The notes beneath the pieces are model-generated. The model had not been told where the DNA came from and made no database searches. It saw nothing but the letters and a program-made list of their open reading frames with translations. Shown here one piece after another: positions 9,124-15,668 of a DNA stretch of 28,039 bases. A program made the translations under genes and the position numbers. The stretch lies in NCBI GenBank assembly GCA_039888615.1, contig JBDQQS010000030.1. One strand, given 5' to 3'. Each line of letters begins with the position of its first letter. Positions within the stretch are counted from its first letter, which is position 1. Source of the stretch: Flavimaribacter sp039888615. Its GTDB lineage: Bacteria > Pseudomonadota > Alphaproteobacteria > Rhizobiales > Rhizobiaceae.

Positions 9124-11615
9124 GCTTTGCCGATTGCCTGAAGGAAGCCGTTTCCGGCGGCGAACTTTCCTCCGACGATGCGGCCCGGCTGGAGCGCGAC
9201 TTCAAACGCTTCGAGGCGCACCACAGAACGCAAAGTGCTGCGACGGCGGACGCCGAGGCCAAACGCGCGCTGGCAGAGCTGCTCGAGGCCGAGAGCGCCC
9301 ACAAGAAGCGCCAGGCGAAACTGGCGATCAAGTCGATCCGTCGGATCGACGCGGATCTGCAGGCGCACAGGAACGCCGGCGGTTGGCGCGACATCGCCGG
9401 CGGCGCGCTGGACATGCTGGAGCATTTCGGGACGGCGGCGTTTTCCAGCGTCGAGGGCCGGCGGCGGGCGATCATCGGCATGGCGCATGCGCAGATGGAA
9501 AACCTGCTCCATCACTTCCGGCGCGGGGCGATTGGAGGCGACAAGGCGCGCTGGCATCGCGCCCAGCTCGACAATGTGGTGCGCGAGGCTTTCGGCGAGG
9601 CGACAGGCGACGCGGCCGCCAAAGGCTTCGCGACAAGCTGGGGCAAGACGGCCGACTGGCTACGCCGGCGCTTCAACGCCGCCGGCGGGGCGATCGGCAA
9701 GCTGGAGAACTGGGGCCTGCCACAGCATCATGACGCAAGGGCGCTGAGAAAACGCGGCCTGCAGCAGTGGAAGGAGGATATCCGGCCGATGCTGGACGCG
9801 GCGCGGATGGTGCATCCGCTGACCGGCGAGCGGGTCGGCCGCGAGGAGCTGGACGATATTCTCGATGATGTGTTTCTGAGCATCGTCACCGATGGCTGGA
9901 ACCGGCGGGAGCCGAAACGGCAGGCGATGGGCCGCGGCGCGCTCGCCAACCAGAGGGCCGAACACCGCTTTCTGACGTTTCGTGACGCCGACAGCTGGCT
10001 TGCCTATCAGCGCGCCTATGGCGGCAACGACCCGTTCGCCACGATGATGGGCCACATCAACATGATGGCGCGCGACATCGCCGCGATGGAGGTGCTCGGG
10101 CCGAACCCGCAGGGTACGATCGAATGGCTGAAACAGGCCGTCACGAAGGAAGCGCATGCGAAGGCTGCGGGAAAGCCGTCGCGCTTTGCCGGCAAGCCGG
10201 AGCGGGCGCTCGACCGCGCCAGCGTGGCGACGCACCGGATCGACGCCGTCTGGGGCTCGATCCGCGGGACGCTGGAAACGCCGGTCAACGGATGGTGGGC
10301 GAATGTGGCCTCGGCCGGCAGGAGCCTGATTACCTCGAGCGTGCTTGGCTCAGCCGCGATCTCCGCGCTGAGCGACCTTGGCACGTCGATGGTGGCGCGA
10401 GAATTCGCAGGCATTGCATCACGCGGCGCCTTGCCGGAGACGATCCGCGCCATGCTGCCGGCGACGCGGCGCGAGGGTGTCGCAAGCGGCCTGATCCTCG
10501 ACAACGCCATGCATGTGTTTCATGCACAGGCGCGCTATGTCGGCACGCTGGGCGGGCCGGAATGGGCGCGTTATCTCGCTGACCGGGTGCTGACCTATTC
10601 GGGACTGACGCCTTTTACCCAGGCCGGCCGGCACGCCTTCGGCCTCGCCTTCCAGCACGAAGCGGCGAAGCGGGCAGGCCAAGCCTTTGCGGATCTGCCG
10701 GAGCTTCTGCGCAACACCTTTCGCCGCTACGGCATCACCGCTCACCAGTGGGATCTGATCCGTAAGGCGGAGCTGCACGACGGCGGCAATGGCGTGGCGT
10801 TTCTGAGGCCGGTCGAGATCGCCGAGCGGATCGACCCGGCGCTGGCCGAACGCTGGCTCGAGATGATCCAGGCCGAAACGGAATACGCGATACCCTCGAC
10901 GTCGCACCGCTCGAGGACGGCGATGATCGACCAGAACCGGCCGGGCACCTTTATCGGCGAGGTCGTGCGCTCCTTCGCCCAGTTCAAGAGTTTCGGCGCG
11001 GTGATGATCCTGCTGCACGGCCGGCGGATGTTTCACCTGGTTACGGCGCGCGAGACGCGGCCGCTGGGGGCGGCCTATGCCGGCGGCCTGCTGATTGCGA
11101 CGGCCGTGTTCGGCGCGCTGGCGCTGCAGATCAAGCAGGTGGCGGCTGGGCGGGATCCGCGCGACATGACGACGAAGGATTTCTGGGGCGGCGCGCTGCT
11201 GCAGGGCGGCGGGCTCGGCATCTATGGCGATTTCCTCTTCGCCGACATCAACCGCTATGGCGGCGGCTTCGCCTCGACAGTCGCCGGCCCTGTCATCGAG
11301 CGCGCCAACGACTTCTGGAACCTGACGGCCGGCAACGCCGTGCAGCTCGCCTCCGGAGAGAAAACCCACTTCGGGCGCGAGCTTGTGAAGTTTGCACGGG
11401 GGAATGTACCCGGCTCGAACATCTGGTATCTGCGGCTTGCCTGGGAGCGGCTATTGATGGACCAGCTGCAGTATCTCGCGGACCCGGAGGCCAACGCGGC
11501 CTTCAAGCGCCAGCAGCAGTATTGGAAGCGGGAATACGGGCAGGAGTTTTATTGGCGGCCGGGGGAGAGGATGCCGAGCAGGTGGCCGGATGTGGGGGGT
11601 GTAGCGGGCTGGTAG
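9120..11615 (+). CDS. Large internal virion protein (T7 gp16-position)
   Basis: The 831-residue product begins 'MSFADCLKEAVSGGELSSDD' and continues with a long charged helical region. Near the C terminus are hydrophobic stretches, 'YAGGLLIATAVFGALALQI' and 'GGALLQGGGLGIYGDFLF', which resemble a segment I recall from large virion proteins of alphaproteobacterial podoviruses. No catalytic motif is evident. It starts within the previous stop (ATGA) and ends the packed virion operon. After its stop the base composition changes and the accessory island begins. Best reading: the last DNA-ejection protein, functionally similar to T7 gp16 or P22 gp16. Confidence 0.72.
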   Translation: MSFADCLKEAVSGGELSSDDAARLERDFKRFEAHHRTQSAATADAEAKRALAELLEAESAHKKRQAKLAIKSIRRIDADLQAHRNAGGWRDIAGGALDMLEHFGTAAFSSVEGRRRAIIGMAHAQMENLLHHFRRGAIGGDKARWHRAQLDNVVREAFGEATGDAAAKGFATSWGKTADWLRRRFNAAGGAIGKLENWGLPQHHDARALRKRGLQQWKEDIRPMLDAARMVHPLTGERVGREELDDILDDVFLSIVTDGWNRREPKRQAMGRGALANQRAEHRFLTFRDADSWLAYQRAYGGNDPFATMMGHINMMARDIAAMEVLGPNPQGTIEWLKQAVTKEAHAKAAGKPSRFAGKPERALDRASVATHRIDAVWGSIRGTLETPVNGWWANVASAGRSLITSSVLGSAAISALSDLGTSMVAREFAGIASRGALPETIRAMLPATRREGVASGLILDNAMHVFHAQARYVGTLGGPEWARYLADRVLTYSGLTPFTQAGRHAFGLAFQHEAAKRAGQAFADLPELLRNTFRRYGITAHQWDLIRKAELHDGGNGVAFLRPVEIAERIDPALAERWLEMIQAETEYAIPSTSHRSRTAMIDQNRPGTFIGEVVRSFAQFKSFGAVMILLHGRRMFHLVTARETRPLGAAYAGGLLIATAVFGALALQIKQVAAGRDPRDMTTKDFWGGALLQGGGLGIYGDFLFADINRYGGGFASTVAGPVIERANDFWNLTAGNAVQLASGEKTHFGRELVKFARGNVPGSNIWYLRLAWERLLMDQLQYLADPEANAAFKRQQQYWKREYGQEFYWRPGERMPSRWPDVGGVAGW

Positions 11616-11758
11616 ATATTACCGAGAATGTGTGGACGTGGGTGGGACGATTGCATTCGACCTGTGCATAACGCCGCGCAGCTTGATTTATCTCAACATG
11701 GGGTTGTGATGTTGGCTATTCACGGTTCCATACAGTAGAGTAGTCAAGCTGATGGCGT

Positions 11759-12313
11759 TTGTACTCGGGGCAAATTTGTTTGGTCATAGAATCACATTTT
11801 TGGCGGGATGACATCGCAGAGTACGTGAAGAAGTTCCGGCCTGTGAAGAATCCGCCGCGTTGGTCGGAACGGTTGGTCGTGAATTTTGAAAAAGATATTA
11901 CCTTGGCTCTCTTTATGGTTCGAAGATTAGCCGAAGCTGGCAAGTTCTCGAGTAGATTCAAAAATCACCAAGCAAAGGTGTTCAGATGTCCATTCAGCGG
12001 AAGGCCGCATCGGCTAATATATAAGGATATTGACGAGCTATATGAGCTCGAAACCGAGGAATGCGTTTCCAAAAGCGCAATGTTCGTCTGTAATCAATTT
12101 ATTCATGCCGATTTCACCTATGCTATAAGACGAGAAGACCGCAATTGGGATGGACTGTACACAAGTTCAGATTTTGAGAAGCGAAAATGGATTTACCGGA
12201 TACCGATAACTGAAATTATTGATATCTTGGAACTCGCGGTTGAAGATGAACCAACTATCATCTCGTGGCGCTATAATCCCGATTCAGAAGACTGGATTGT
12301 GAAAACCGATTAG
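11759..12313 (+). CDS. Unknown accessory protein, 184 residues
   Basis: The reading frame is open from 11753 and has no ATG until deep inside, so a TTG at 11759 or 11780 would be the start, unless the gene has lost its 5' end. The product has a 'HFWRDDIAEYVKKF' N terminus, a 'FEKDITLALFMVRRLAEAGK' helix and a C-terminal 'SWRYNPDSEDWIV'. It resembles widely scattered unknown proteins with an early 'WR(D/E)D' and a central 'R(K/R)L.E..K', whose function I do not know. The region is clearly poorer in G+C than the virion operon, which suggests recent acquisition as a prophage cargo gene. It stands alone, with no visible ribosome binding site. Confidence 0.6.
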   Translation: MYSGQICLVIESHFWRDDIAEYVKKFRPVKNPPRWSERLVVNFEKDITLALFMVRRLAEAGKFSSRFKNHQAKVFRCPFSGRPHRLIYKDIDELYELETEECVSKSAMFVCNQFIHADFTYAIRREDRNWDGLYTSSDFEKRKWIYRIPITEIIDILELAVEDEPTIISWRYNPDSEDWIVKTD

Positions 12314-12334
12314 AAAACTAACAATCGTCCACTA

Positions 12335-12463
12335 TTACAGCGCCCAATTCCGCCACCCATCCATATCTATCAACGTACACCGCACATAGCGCCCGGCAAT
12401 CAGCTTGCTGTTTCGGGACTTGTCGAACAGGACGATATGAGGCGGATCCTGCCGCCAGCAGTG
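12335..12463 (-). pseudogene. Remnant of a second BRO antirepressor 3' end
   Basis: On the minus strand this stretch encodes about 42 residues ('QDPPHIVLFDKSRNSKLIAG' and then 'RYVRCTLIDMDGWRNW') before a stop at 12335-12337. This nearly repeats the C terminus of the intact BRO protein at 12946-13860, which reads 'QGPPHIVMFDKSRNSKLIAG' and the same ending. An in-frame stop at 12464-12466 lies upstream and nothing BRO-like precedes it, so only the last part survives. The two copies flank the DUF2004 gene. Confidence 0.85.
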
Positions 12464-12495
12464 CTAATAGAGGGTCGAGTTTGGGTTCCTAATCA

Positions 12496-12819
12496 TTAGC
12501 TTTCCATCGTAACTTCGGCGACTTCTCCATCAACAAAGCGAACCGATAGAAGGTAGTTTGTAACGCTGTTCGGTAGACTGAAATCGAAAACATCGGTTCT
12601 GTCGTCACCGGTGGAACTCCATGAACCTATCAAAACAAGTGAATCCAAAACTTCAGCGGCCTCAGGAGCCTTAGTCTGGCAAGCCTTGATCCAAGCATCG
12701 GCATCCAGTTCACTTAGATGGTGAGAAACAAATAGTGTCGGGCCATATTCGCCCTCGGGTGTCCCATACAAGGCCCTGATCGCTGCCCGCGCGGCCTTTT
12801 CGTACTGTGTCGTGTCCAT
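12496..12819 (-). CDS. DUF2004 family protein
   Basis: A 107-residue protein with the pattern 'LDADAWIKACQTKAPEAAEV', then 'TDVFDFSLPNSVTNYLLSVR' and a final 'VTMES', which matches my recollection of DUF2004 proteins. Members are small acidic proteins of unclear role, sometimes found beside polymorphic-toxin genes, where an immunity function has been suggested. No toxin is visible next to it here. The gene sits between the broken and intact BRO copies and probably arrived together with the BRO remnant. Only a weak ribosome binding site precedes the start. The family call is moderately certain; any immunity role is speculation. Confidence 0.65.
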   Translation of the reverse strand: MDTTQYEKAARAAIRALYGTPEGEYGPTLFVSHHLSELDADAWIKACQTKAPEAAEVLDSLVLIGSWSSTGDDRTDVFDFSLPNSVTNYLLSVRFVDGEVAEVTMES

Positions 12820-12945
12820 CAGAAACTCTTTTGCGTGGCCTCATTTGCCAATTAGTATTGTGATACACATCATATCGTACGGAAAGTGCATGATTAGGAT
12901 CGTCCCGGCAATGGCCAATCCGTCTGCAAGGCGGTCGATGGGCTG

Positions 12946-13860
12946 CTATTCCCGTATCCAGTTTCGCCACCCATCCATGTCAATCAGCGTACAACGCACA
13001 TACCGCCCGGCAATCAGTTTGCTGTTGCGGGACTTGTCGAACATGACGATATGAGGCGGGCCTTGCCGCAGGGCCTGACGCCAGCGGCCGGCCCACTCGG
13101 TATCGCGAAAAAGCCGGCCGATGCGGTTTCCGAAATTCGGCACACAGAGCGTCCATGACGGGCCGGTGAAGCCCTTGTCCATCAGGCCGATTTCGACCTG
13201 CGCCAGTGTCTCGCGGGCTTGCGTCAACGTGATCGCGTCACGGTCGATCGCTTCGAGCAATTCCTGAATTGTGCCGTGCTCGCCGTCCTTCCATGCCTCG
13301 ATTGGAACCGAGAGCAGATGCTCGAGACAATCCCGCCAGTCATTCGAGGGGCCTTCCAGCCGGGGCGTGAGCTCAGGCACCGGCGTGAGGCCGAGTTTCG
13401 ACCAGAGCAGCCGCGCCCGCGCCGGCCCGAACTGGATGCGCGCCTCGCGCACCATGTCGAGCCGGGTGCGCCATACCTGCACGGACGAACTGTCGAGATC
13501 CGGCAGCGGCTCCGCGTCGCCTTCCGGGCGATATTGCCCCGTCTTGCGGATCTGCGGCAGCACATCATGCGCCAGCCAGCGCTTGAATCGCTCCGCTTCC
13601 GGCTTGCGGGAGCGGAACACGAGGCGGAAAACGCCCGGTTCGGACACCACAAGACGGGCATCCGGACCATCAAGACCATTAGATACACCCTTACTAAGGG
13701 TGTAACTCTCATCGTCGTCGAGCGATGACAGCGCATTTTCCGGTTTTACGAGACCCAAAGCACGGCAAACATCGACACCGACGAACCACGGTTCGCCCTC
13801 GATCTCAACGACGCGCACGAGATTTTCCTCGAACGCGAAATTGACAGGAACGTGCATCAT
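12946..13860 (-). CDS. BRO-N domain antirepressor-like protein
   Basis: Taking the ATG at 13860 gives 304 residues. The N terminus holds the BRO-N fold pattern: 'VRVVEIEGEPWFVGVDVCRA' with 'LGL', then 'VSEPGVFRLVFRSRKPEAER' and 'KRWLAHDVLPQIRKTGQY' near residues 85-125. Such proteins include phage antirepressors (Ant family) that inactivate or compete with repressors. The C-terminal half has no recognised domain but ends with a conserved 'DKSRNSKLIAGRYVRCTLID', found again in the remnant at 12335-12463. The start overlaps the upstream 78-residue gene as ATGA, so the two are co-translated. A longer frame to 13959 is rejected because it loses this overlap. It is likely controlled from the promoter/operator region at 14167-14210. 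Confidence 0.85.
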   Translation of the reverse strand: MMHVPVNFAFEENLVRVVEIEGEPWFVGVDVCRALGLVKPENALSSLDDDESYTLSKGVSNGLDGPDARLVVSEPGVFRLVFRSRKPEAERFKRWLAHDVLPQIRKTGQYRPEGDAEPLPDLDSSSVQVWRTRLDMVREARIQFGPARARLLWSKLGLTPVPELTPRLEGPSNDWRDCLEHLLSVPIEAWKDGEHGTIQELLEAIDRDAITLTQARETLAQVEIGLMDKGFTGPSWTLCVPNFGNRIGRLFRDTEWAGRWRQALRQGPPHIVMFDKSRNSKLIAGRYVRCTLIDMDGWRNWIRE

Positions 13861-14093
13861 TGCCGGGCGCCCGATGCATTGACGAACCGGTCGACCGTCT
13901 TGAGTTTGTCGTCGATCGTGAAGAGGGTGGAAAGCACAGTGTCGCGCATGGAAAGCCACTGCTGGCCTTCGGCGTCTTCCGCCACGAATTCCAGCAGTTT
14001 GAGCAGGTTCTGCGCTTCGGAGAGATCCGTCTCCACCTGCAGCCGATGCGGGTTTTCTTCAGAGTCCAATGGTGTATGAATAGCCGCAGCCAT
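13857..14093 (-). CDS. Small acidic protein coupled to the BRO gene
   Basis: A 78-residue protein starting at the ATG at 14093, which is preceded by AGGAGG at a suitable distance; the open frame reaches 14210 but lacks a comparable signal there. The sequence is helical and acidic ('LQVETDLSEAQNLLKLLEFV' and 'WLSMRDTVLSTLFTIDDKLK'). Its stop and the BRO start share ATGA, so production of the two proteins is coupled. I do not recognise a family. It could be a partner or modulator of the antirepressor. It is divergently oriented to the ribbon-helix-helix gene. Confidence 0.75.
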   Translation of the reverse strand: MAAAIHTPLDSEENPHRLQVETDLSEAQNLLKLLEFVAEDAEGQQWLSMRDTVLSTLFTIDDKLKTVDRFVNASGARQ

Positions 14094-14166
14094 CCTCGAT
14101 CCTCCTGTGATCGGGGTTTCGGTGAGAGCCGGAGCGGAAGCGCCAACTTCCCTTCGGCTCGCGACT

Positions 14167-14210
14167 GTGATACCACGGTTGCCAATGCTGGTCAATAATT
14201 GTGGTATCAC
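14167..14210 (-). promoter_or_regulatory. Inverted repeat (operator candidate) with minus-strand promoter
   Basis: GTGATACCAC at 14167-14176 and GTGGTATCAC at 14201-14210 are perfect inverted repeats separated by 24 bases. They lie between the divergent BRO operon and the ribbon-helix-helix gene. On the minus strand, TTGACC (14195-14190) and TATCAC (14172-14167) are spaced by 17 bases, a plausible sigma-70 promoter whose -10 box lies inside one repeat arm. The other arm lies immediately before the ribbon-helix-helix start codon. A protein binding both arms could control both directions. This is a sequence inference only. Confidence 0.6.
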
Positions 14211-14212
14211 GG

Positions 14213-14413
14213 ATGAAGAAAAAACCTGGGCCGCCTGCTACTGGTAAAGGAACGCCGGTGATGACGCGCCTTCAGGATGACTTACTCACGCCGTTGGACT
14301 CCTATGTTTCTTCCGAGCCCGACAAGCCATCGCGCCCGGAAGCAGTCCGCCGTATCCTGCGGAACTGGCTAATTGCTCACGGCTATCTTGAAAAAGACGC
14401 GAATTACGATTAA
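14213..14413 (+). CDS. Ribbon-helix-helix DNA-binding protein (Arc/MetJ-like)
   Basis: The 66-residue product has the layout of a ribbon-helix-helix protein: a basic Lys/Pro N terminus, a short beta strand 'PVMTRLQDDLL', helix A 'TPLDSYVSS', and helix B 'SRPEAVRRILRNWL'. Such proteins bind operators as dimers. I chose the ATG at 14213; an in-frame GTG at 14201 lies inside the inverted repeat. No clear ribosome binding site is present, so translation may be weak or from a very short leader. Placed divergently from the BRO gene with the inverted repeat between them, it is the natural candidate to repress the antirepressor operon and itself. Confidence 0.78.
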   Translation: MKKKPGPPATGKGTPVMTRLQDDLLTPLDSYVSSEPDKPSRPEAVRRILRNWLIAHGYLEKDANYD

Positions 14414-14425
14414 GAAATCAACCGT

Positions 14426-14445
14426 GAGTTGTGGGATGGGTCCGG
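14426..14445 (+). repeat. Direct repeat DR1, left copy
   Basis: GAGTTGTGGGATGGGTCCGG here recurs with one change at 14799-14818. The two copies bracket the 98-residue gene at 14467-14763 and could mark the borders of an inserted cassette. Confidence 0.75.
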
Positions 14446-14466
14446 CAATTTGCATTGAGGTGCAAT

Positions 14467-14763
14467 ATGACACTTGAGGAGCGGATCCTCGGCAAGACAT
14501 TTGCTGGAATAACCTTTGGTGAATACTCTGCAGGAATTTCCTTTTCAGACGGAAGCGCTTTTGCTGTCTTCACCCGCATTCGTTGTGACATCGTTGAGCA
14601 GGAAGACTGTACTGTCACGGAATGTGTTTTCAACGACGAAAAAGCGTGGATGAAAATCGGATCAGACTCCACTGTCGAAATCAGCATGGATGCGAATGAC
14701 TTGGTAGGCCCCGAATTTTATGCGTTCTGTGATGTCGACGGGACCTGGGTGGTCGCAAACTAG
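14467..14763 (+). CDS. Unknown small protein between direct repeats
   Basis: 98 residues from the ATG at 14467, preceded by GAGGTG at good spacing; the frame is open from 14431 but lacks a signal there. The product begins 'MTLEERILGKTFAGITFGEY' and is rich in beta-strand pattern ('GISFSDGSAFAVFTRIRCDI'), with an acidic C terminus. No family is recognised. Direct repeats of 20 bp lie just outside it on both sides. Its lower G+C and isolated position suggest a cassette picked up by the prophage. Confidence 0.65.
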   Translation: MTLEERILGKTFAGITFGEYSAGISFSDGSAFAVFTRIRCDIVEQEDCTVTECVFNDEKAWMKIGSDSTVEISMDANDLVGPEFYAFCDVDGTWVVAN

Positions 14764-14798
14764 CCGCAGTCATGATGCGCATGTACTGGACACCATCC

Positions 14799-14818
14799 GA
14801 GTTGTGAGATGGGTCCGG
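14799..14818 (+). repeat. Direct repeat DR1, right copy
   Basis: GAGTTGTGAGATGGGTCCGG, identical to 14426-14445 except for one base. It runs into CCGGTACACCA (14815-14825), which itself recurs at 14925-14935. Confidence 0.75.
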
Positions 14819-14832
14819 TACACCAACTTGGC

Positions 14833-14861
14833 TTGCCATTCTGCCGAAATTTCCCTATATA
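14833..14861 (+). promoter_or_regulatory. Candidate sigma-70 promoter of a small RNA
   Basis: TTGCCA at 14833-14838 and TATATA at 14856-14861 are separated by exactly 17 bases, close to the sigma-70 consensus. The -10 box lies in a perfect 12-bp palindrome (CCCTATATAGGG, 14853-14864), a possible operator. No open reading frame follows before a terminator at 14964-14994. Confidence 0.5.
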
Positions 14862-14867
14862 GGGATC

Positions 14868-14994
14868 AGCTACGGACAGCGAGGCTTCCCTAACAGGTCG
14901 CCGTATGCATGTGCGCCCAAGAGGCCGGTACACCACGGTAAGGCACGCTCGCTTCAAATATACAAAAGGGCTTCTGCTTGCGGGAGCCTTTTTT
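14868..14994 (+). ncRNA. Candidate small RNA, about 125 nt
   Basis: A good promoter (14833-14861) and a hairpin with a T run (14964-14994) define a transcript of about 125 nt that contains no credible open reading frame. I do not recognise a known alphaproteobacterial small RNA. It converges with the minus-strand gene ending at 14996. Start is estimated from the -10 box. Confidence 0.4.
14964..14994 (+). terminator. Intrinsic terminator
   Basis: GGCTTC (14969-14974) pairs with GGAGCC (14983-14988), one G-U pair included, around an 8-base loop, and six T follow at 14989-14994. An upstream A run lets it work partly in the other direction, for the gene ending at 14996. Confidence 0.65.
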
Positions 14995-14995
14995 G

Positions 14996-15526
14996 TTATG
15001 GCACTCTTTTTTGATCAAAAAGACATTTTCGCAGCACCGTGTGCAAATTGTAACGGCGTTTGATTCTGTCGAAATGCATAAAGCGCAAATAGCAACTTGT
15101 AATGTGCAAATCGACATCTGCGGCTGTCCCGCCGGACGGATATAAATAGAAGAAGATTACGTAGTGCTCTCCGTTCTGGAGATTGCGTATTCTTCCCGGC
15201 GCCACATCGACGACGGCATAATTCATGGATCGGTTGCGATCGGAGGATTCCCAACAGAAGTAATTCTGTTCAACCATCCGCCGCGCGATCTCTGGAAGGC
15301 CGAGGGAGAACGTGTAGCGGTCCTCACAAAACACACGAGCTTGGCCATTCTCGTCATGCATGTTGGGGTCTTCCCCGGCAACGCAGGAACGCGAAATCGT
15401 ATGCAACCTCAACCTGATAGCGACACGAAGCTCTGAATTGTCTCTGCCTTTTCCGGGAACAGCCACGATAAAACGACGAAGATGGCTCAGGTCGTGGACT
15501 ATGCCGTCTATTTCGATGTTATCCAT
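14996..15526 (-). CDS. Unknown accessory protein, 176 residues
   Basis: The product starts 'MDNIEIDGIVHDLSHLRRFI' and has mixed alpha/beta character, with a segment 'FYLYPSGGTAADVDLHITSC' and a basic C terminus ('RIKRRYNLHTVLRKCLF'). I do not recognise a family. No strong ribosome binding site is visible before the ATG at 15526. Its 3' end lies at the back of the terminator of the candidate small RNA. Base composition is poorer in G+C than the virion genes on both sides, which fits an acquired cargo gene of the prophage. Confidence 0.6.
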   Translation of the reverse strand: MDNIEIDGIVHDLSHLRRFIVAVPGKGRDNSELRVAIRLRLHTISRSCVAGEDPNMHDENGQARVFCEDRYTFSLGLPEIARRMVEQNYFCWESSDRNRSMNYAVVDVAPGRIRNLQNGEHYVIFFYLYPSGGTAADVDLHITSCYLRFMHFDRIKRRYNLHTVLRKCLFDQKRVP

Positions 15527-15668
15527 AAATGAATCTGAACTCGTCAGGAATATTGACGGGCCGATACCGAGTCGGTCCGGTTCACCATTCTTAGTGCCTG
15601 TTTGCGCGTGTGTGAAGTTGACGCAACCATAGATAAGTCATCATCGACACCCAAAATGAGGGTCGGCC

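Noticed and set aside
13219..13728. Plus-strand frame opposite the BRO gene
   Set aside because: Low-complexity Arg/Pro-rich product; the minus strand carries a clear BRO-N domain.
13861..13959. Extension of the BRO protein to an ATG at 13959
   Set aside because: The added residues are His/Arg-rich and overlap the coupled upstream gene, whose ATGA junction fixes the start at 13860.
14760..14957. Minus-strand 65-codon frame
   Set aside because: No ribosome binding site or recognisable product; the same DNA is better explained by a promoter and small RNA on the plus strand.
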